Below, piece by piece: positions 5,367 to 5,948 of a stretch of DNA of 5,948 bases. The notes under the pieces were generated by a model that was given only the letters and a program-made list of their open reading frames with translations, made no database searches and was not told the DNA's origin. Position 1 is the first letter of the stretch. The number at the start of each line of letters is the position of its first letter. Source of the DNA: an uncultured Eubacteriales bacterium (lineage in GTDB: Bacteria > Bacillota > Clostridia > Peptostreptococcales > Anaerovoracaceae); assembly GCA_902772685.1 (NCBI GenBank), contig CACYBO010000196.1, positions 1 to 5,948 on the forward strand, read 5' to 3'. A program made the translations under genes and the position numbers.

Positions 5367-5948
5367 TTAAAGAGGGAGCGTTCGCCCCTCTTTTTTCCAT
5401 TCTCTGAATTCCGCGGTTGCCGTGAAAATCGCGTCGCCGGAAGAATTCAGTGCGGTCTCCATAGAATCCTGAATGACGCTGACGATAAAGCCTACACCGA
5501 CGATAGCCATAGCAACATCAGGGGCTACACCGAAGAGAGAACAGCCGAGCGGAACCAGAAGAAGAGACCCGCCGGCAACTCCCGACGCGCCGCATGCTGA
5601 AAAAGCTGCTACAAAGCTGAGTGCGATAGCCATGAGAAGCGTTACATGCACATCCATTGTATAGGCGGCAGACAGGGAGAATGTTGTGATGGTGACTGCG
5701 GCTCCATTCATGTTGATGGTCGCACCAAGCGGAATAGAGACGGAATACATATCTTCATCCAGACCGAGTTCCTCACATAATTCCATATTGACCGGGATAT
5801 TCGCAGCGGAGCTTCTCGTGAAGAACGCAGTGACGCCGCTGGTCCGGATGCACTTGAGGATCAGTGGATACGGATTGTGACGAAGCAGGAGTCCGACGAT
5901 CAGAGGATTGACAGCAAAGGCAACAAGCAGCATGGTGCAAACAAGCAC
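5367..5948 (-). CDS. sstT: Na+/serine-threonine symporter SstT, C-terminal part
   Basis: The C-terminal 193 residues of a gene whose 5' end lies beyond the window. SstT is a DAACS-family (glutamate-transporter fold) membrane carrier that imports serine and threonine with sodium. The visible part carries the hallmarks in order, numbered within the fragment: TRSSAANIPVN at 44-54 (serine-rich hairpin HP1), INMNGAAVTI at 78-87 (TM7 Na+ site), CGASGVAGGS at 119-128 (hairpin HP2) and QDSMETALNSSGD at 160-172 (TM8 substrate site). It matches the E. coli SstT sequence closely from memory. The C-terminus is short (FREWKKEGRTLPL). It faces the other genes tail to tail with a 22-nt gap, so it is a separate transcription unit, although it also concerns amino acid uptake. 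The family call is very secure. Confidence 0.95.
   Translation of the reverse strand: MLVCTMLLVAFAVNPLIVGLLLRHNPYPLILKCIRTSGVTAFFTRSSAANIPVNMELCEELGLDEDMYSVSIPLGATINMNGAAVTITTFSLSAAYTMDVHVTLLMAIALSFVAAFSACGASGVAGGSLLLVPLGCSLFGVAPDVAMAIVGVGFIVSVIQDSMETALNSSGDAIFTATAEFREWKKEGRTLPL
5369..5396 (+). terminator. Rho-independent terminator of the plus-strand genes
   Basis: AAAGAGGG (5369-5376) pairs with CCCTCTTT (5386-5393), with a short inner GC/GC pairing around a GTTC loop, and the sequence continues into an unbroken run of T to 5396. It lies 24 nt after the PHP stop codon. On the minus strand the hairpin is followed only by a weak T stretch, so it acts mainly for the plus strand. It lies inside the last codons of the convergent sstT gene. 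Confidence 0.8.

Overview
This window looks like ordinary chromosomal DNA from a Gram-positive anaerobe, most likely of the Clostridia (Firmicutes). The reasons are strong AGGAGG-type ribosome sites, frequent AGA and ATA codons in DNA of about 50% GC, short intergenic gaps and the gene families present. The assignment below class level is a guess; amino-acid-fermenting relatives of Clostridiales family XIII would fit.

Layout. Bases 1-147 are the 3' end of an amidohydrolase gene. It overlaps by 8 nt a pair of tandem paralogues (140-1423 and 1439-2689) of the M24 'pita-bread' (creatinase / aminopeptidase P) family. A 95-bp gap follows, with a good sigma-A-type promoter and a small inverted repeat over its -35 region. 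Next is an APC-superfamily amino acid/polyamine-type permease (2785-4499), broken by a -1 frameshift near 3168, and then a PHP-domain metal-dependent phosphoesterase-like protein (4505-5344). A rho-independent terminator (5369-5396) ends the plus-strand set. The last gene, on the minus strand and cut by the window end, is the C-terminal part of the Na+/serine-threonine symporter SstT.

How the genes may work together. An amidohydrolase, two pita-bread hydrolases and an amino-acid-type permease in one direction suggest uptake and stepwise hydrolysis of a small nitrogen compound such as a cyclic amide, a guanidino compound or a blocked amino acid. Both M24 proteins have lost at least three of the five usual metal ligands but keep the His that lines up with the catalytic His of creatinase. 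They are therefore more likely metal-free, creatinase-like hydrolases than peptidases, and being adjacent and similar they may form a hetero-oligomer. The substrate cannot be read from the sequence. The permease frameshift means that uptake is either lost in this strain or the base call is wrong.
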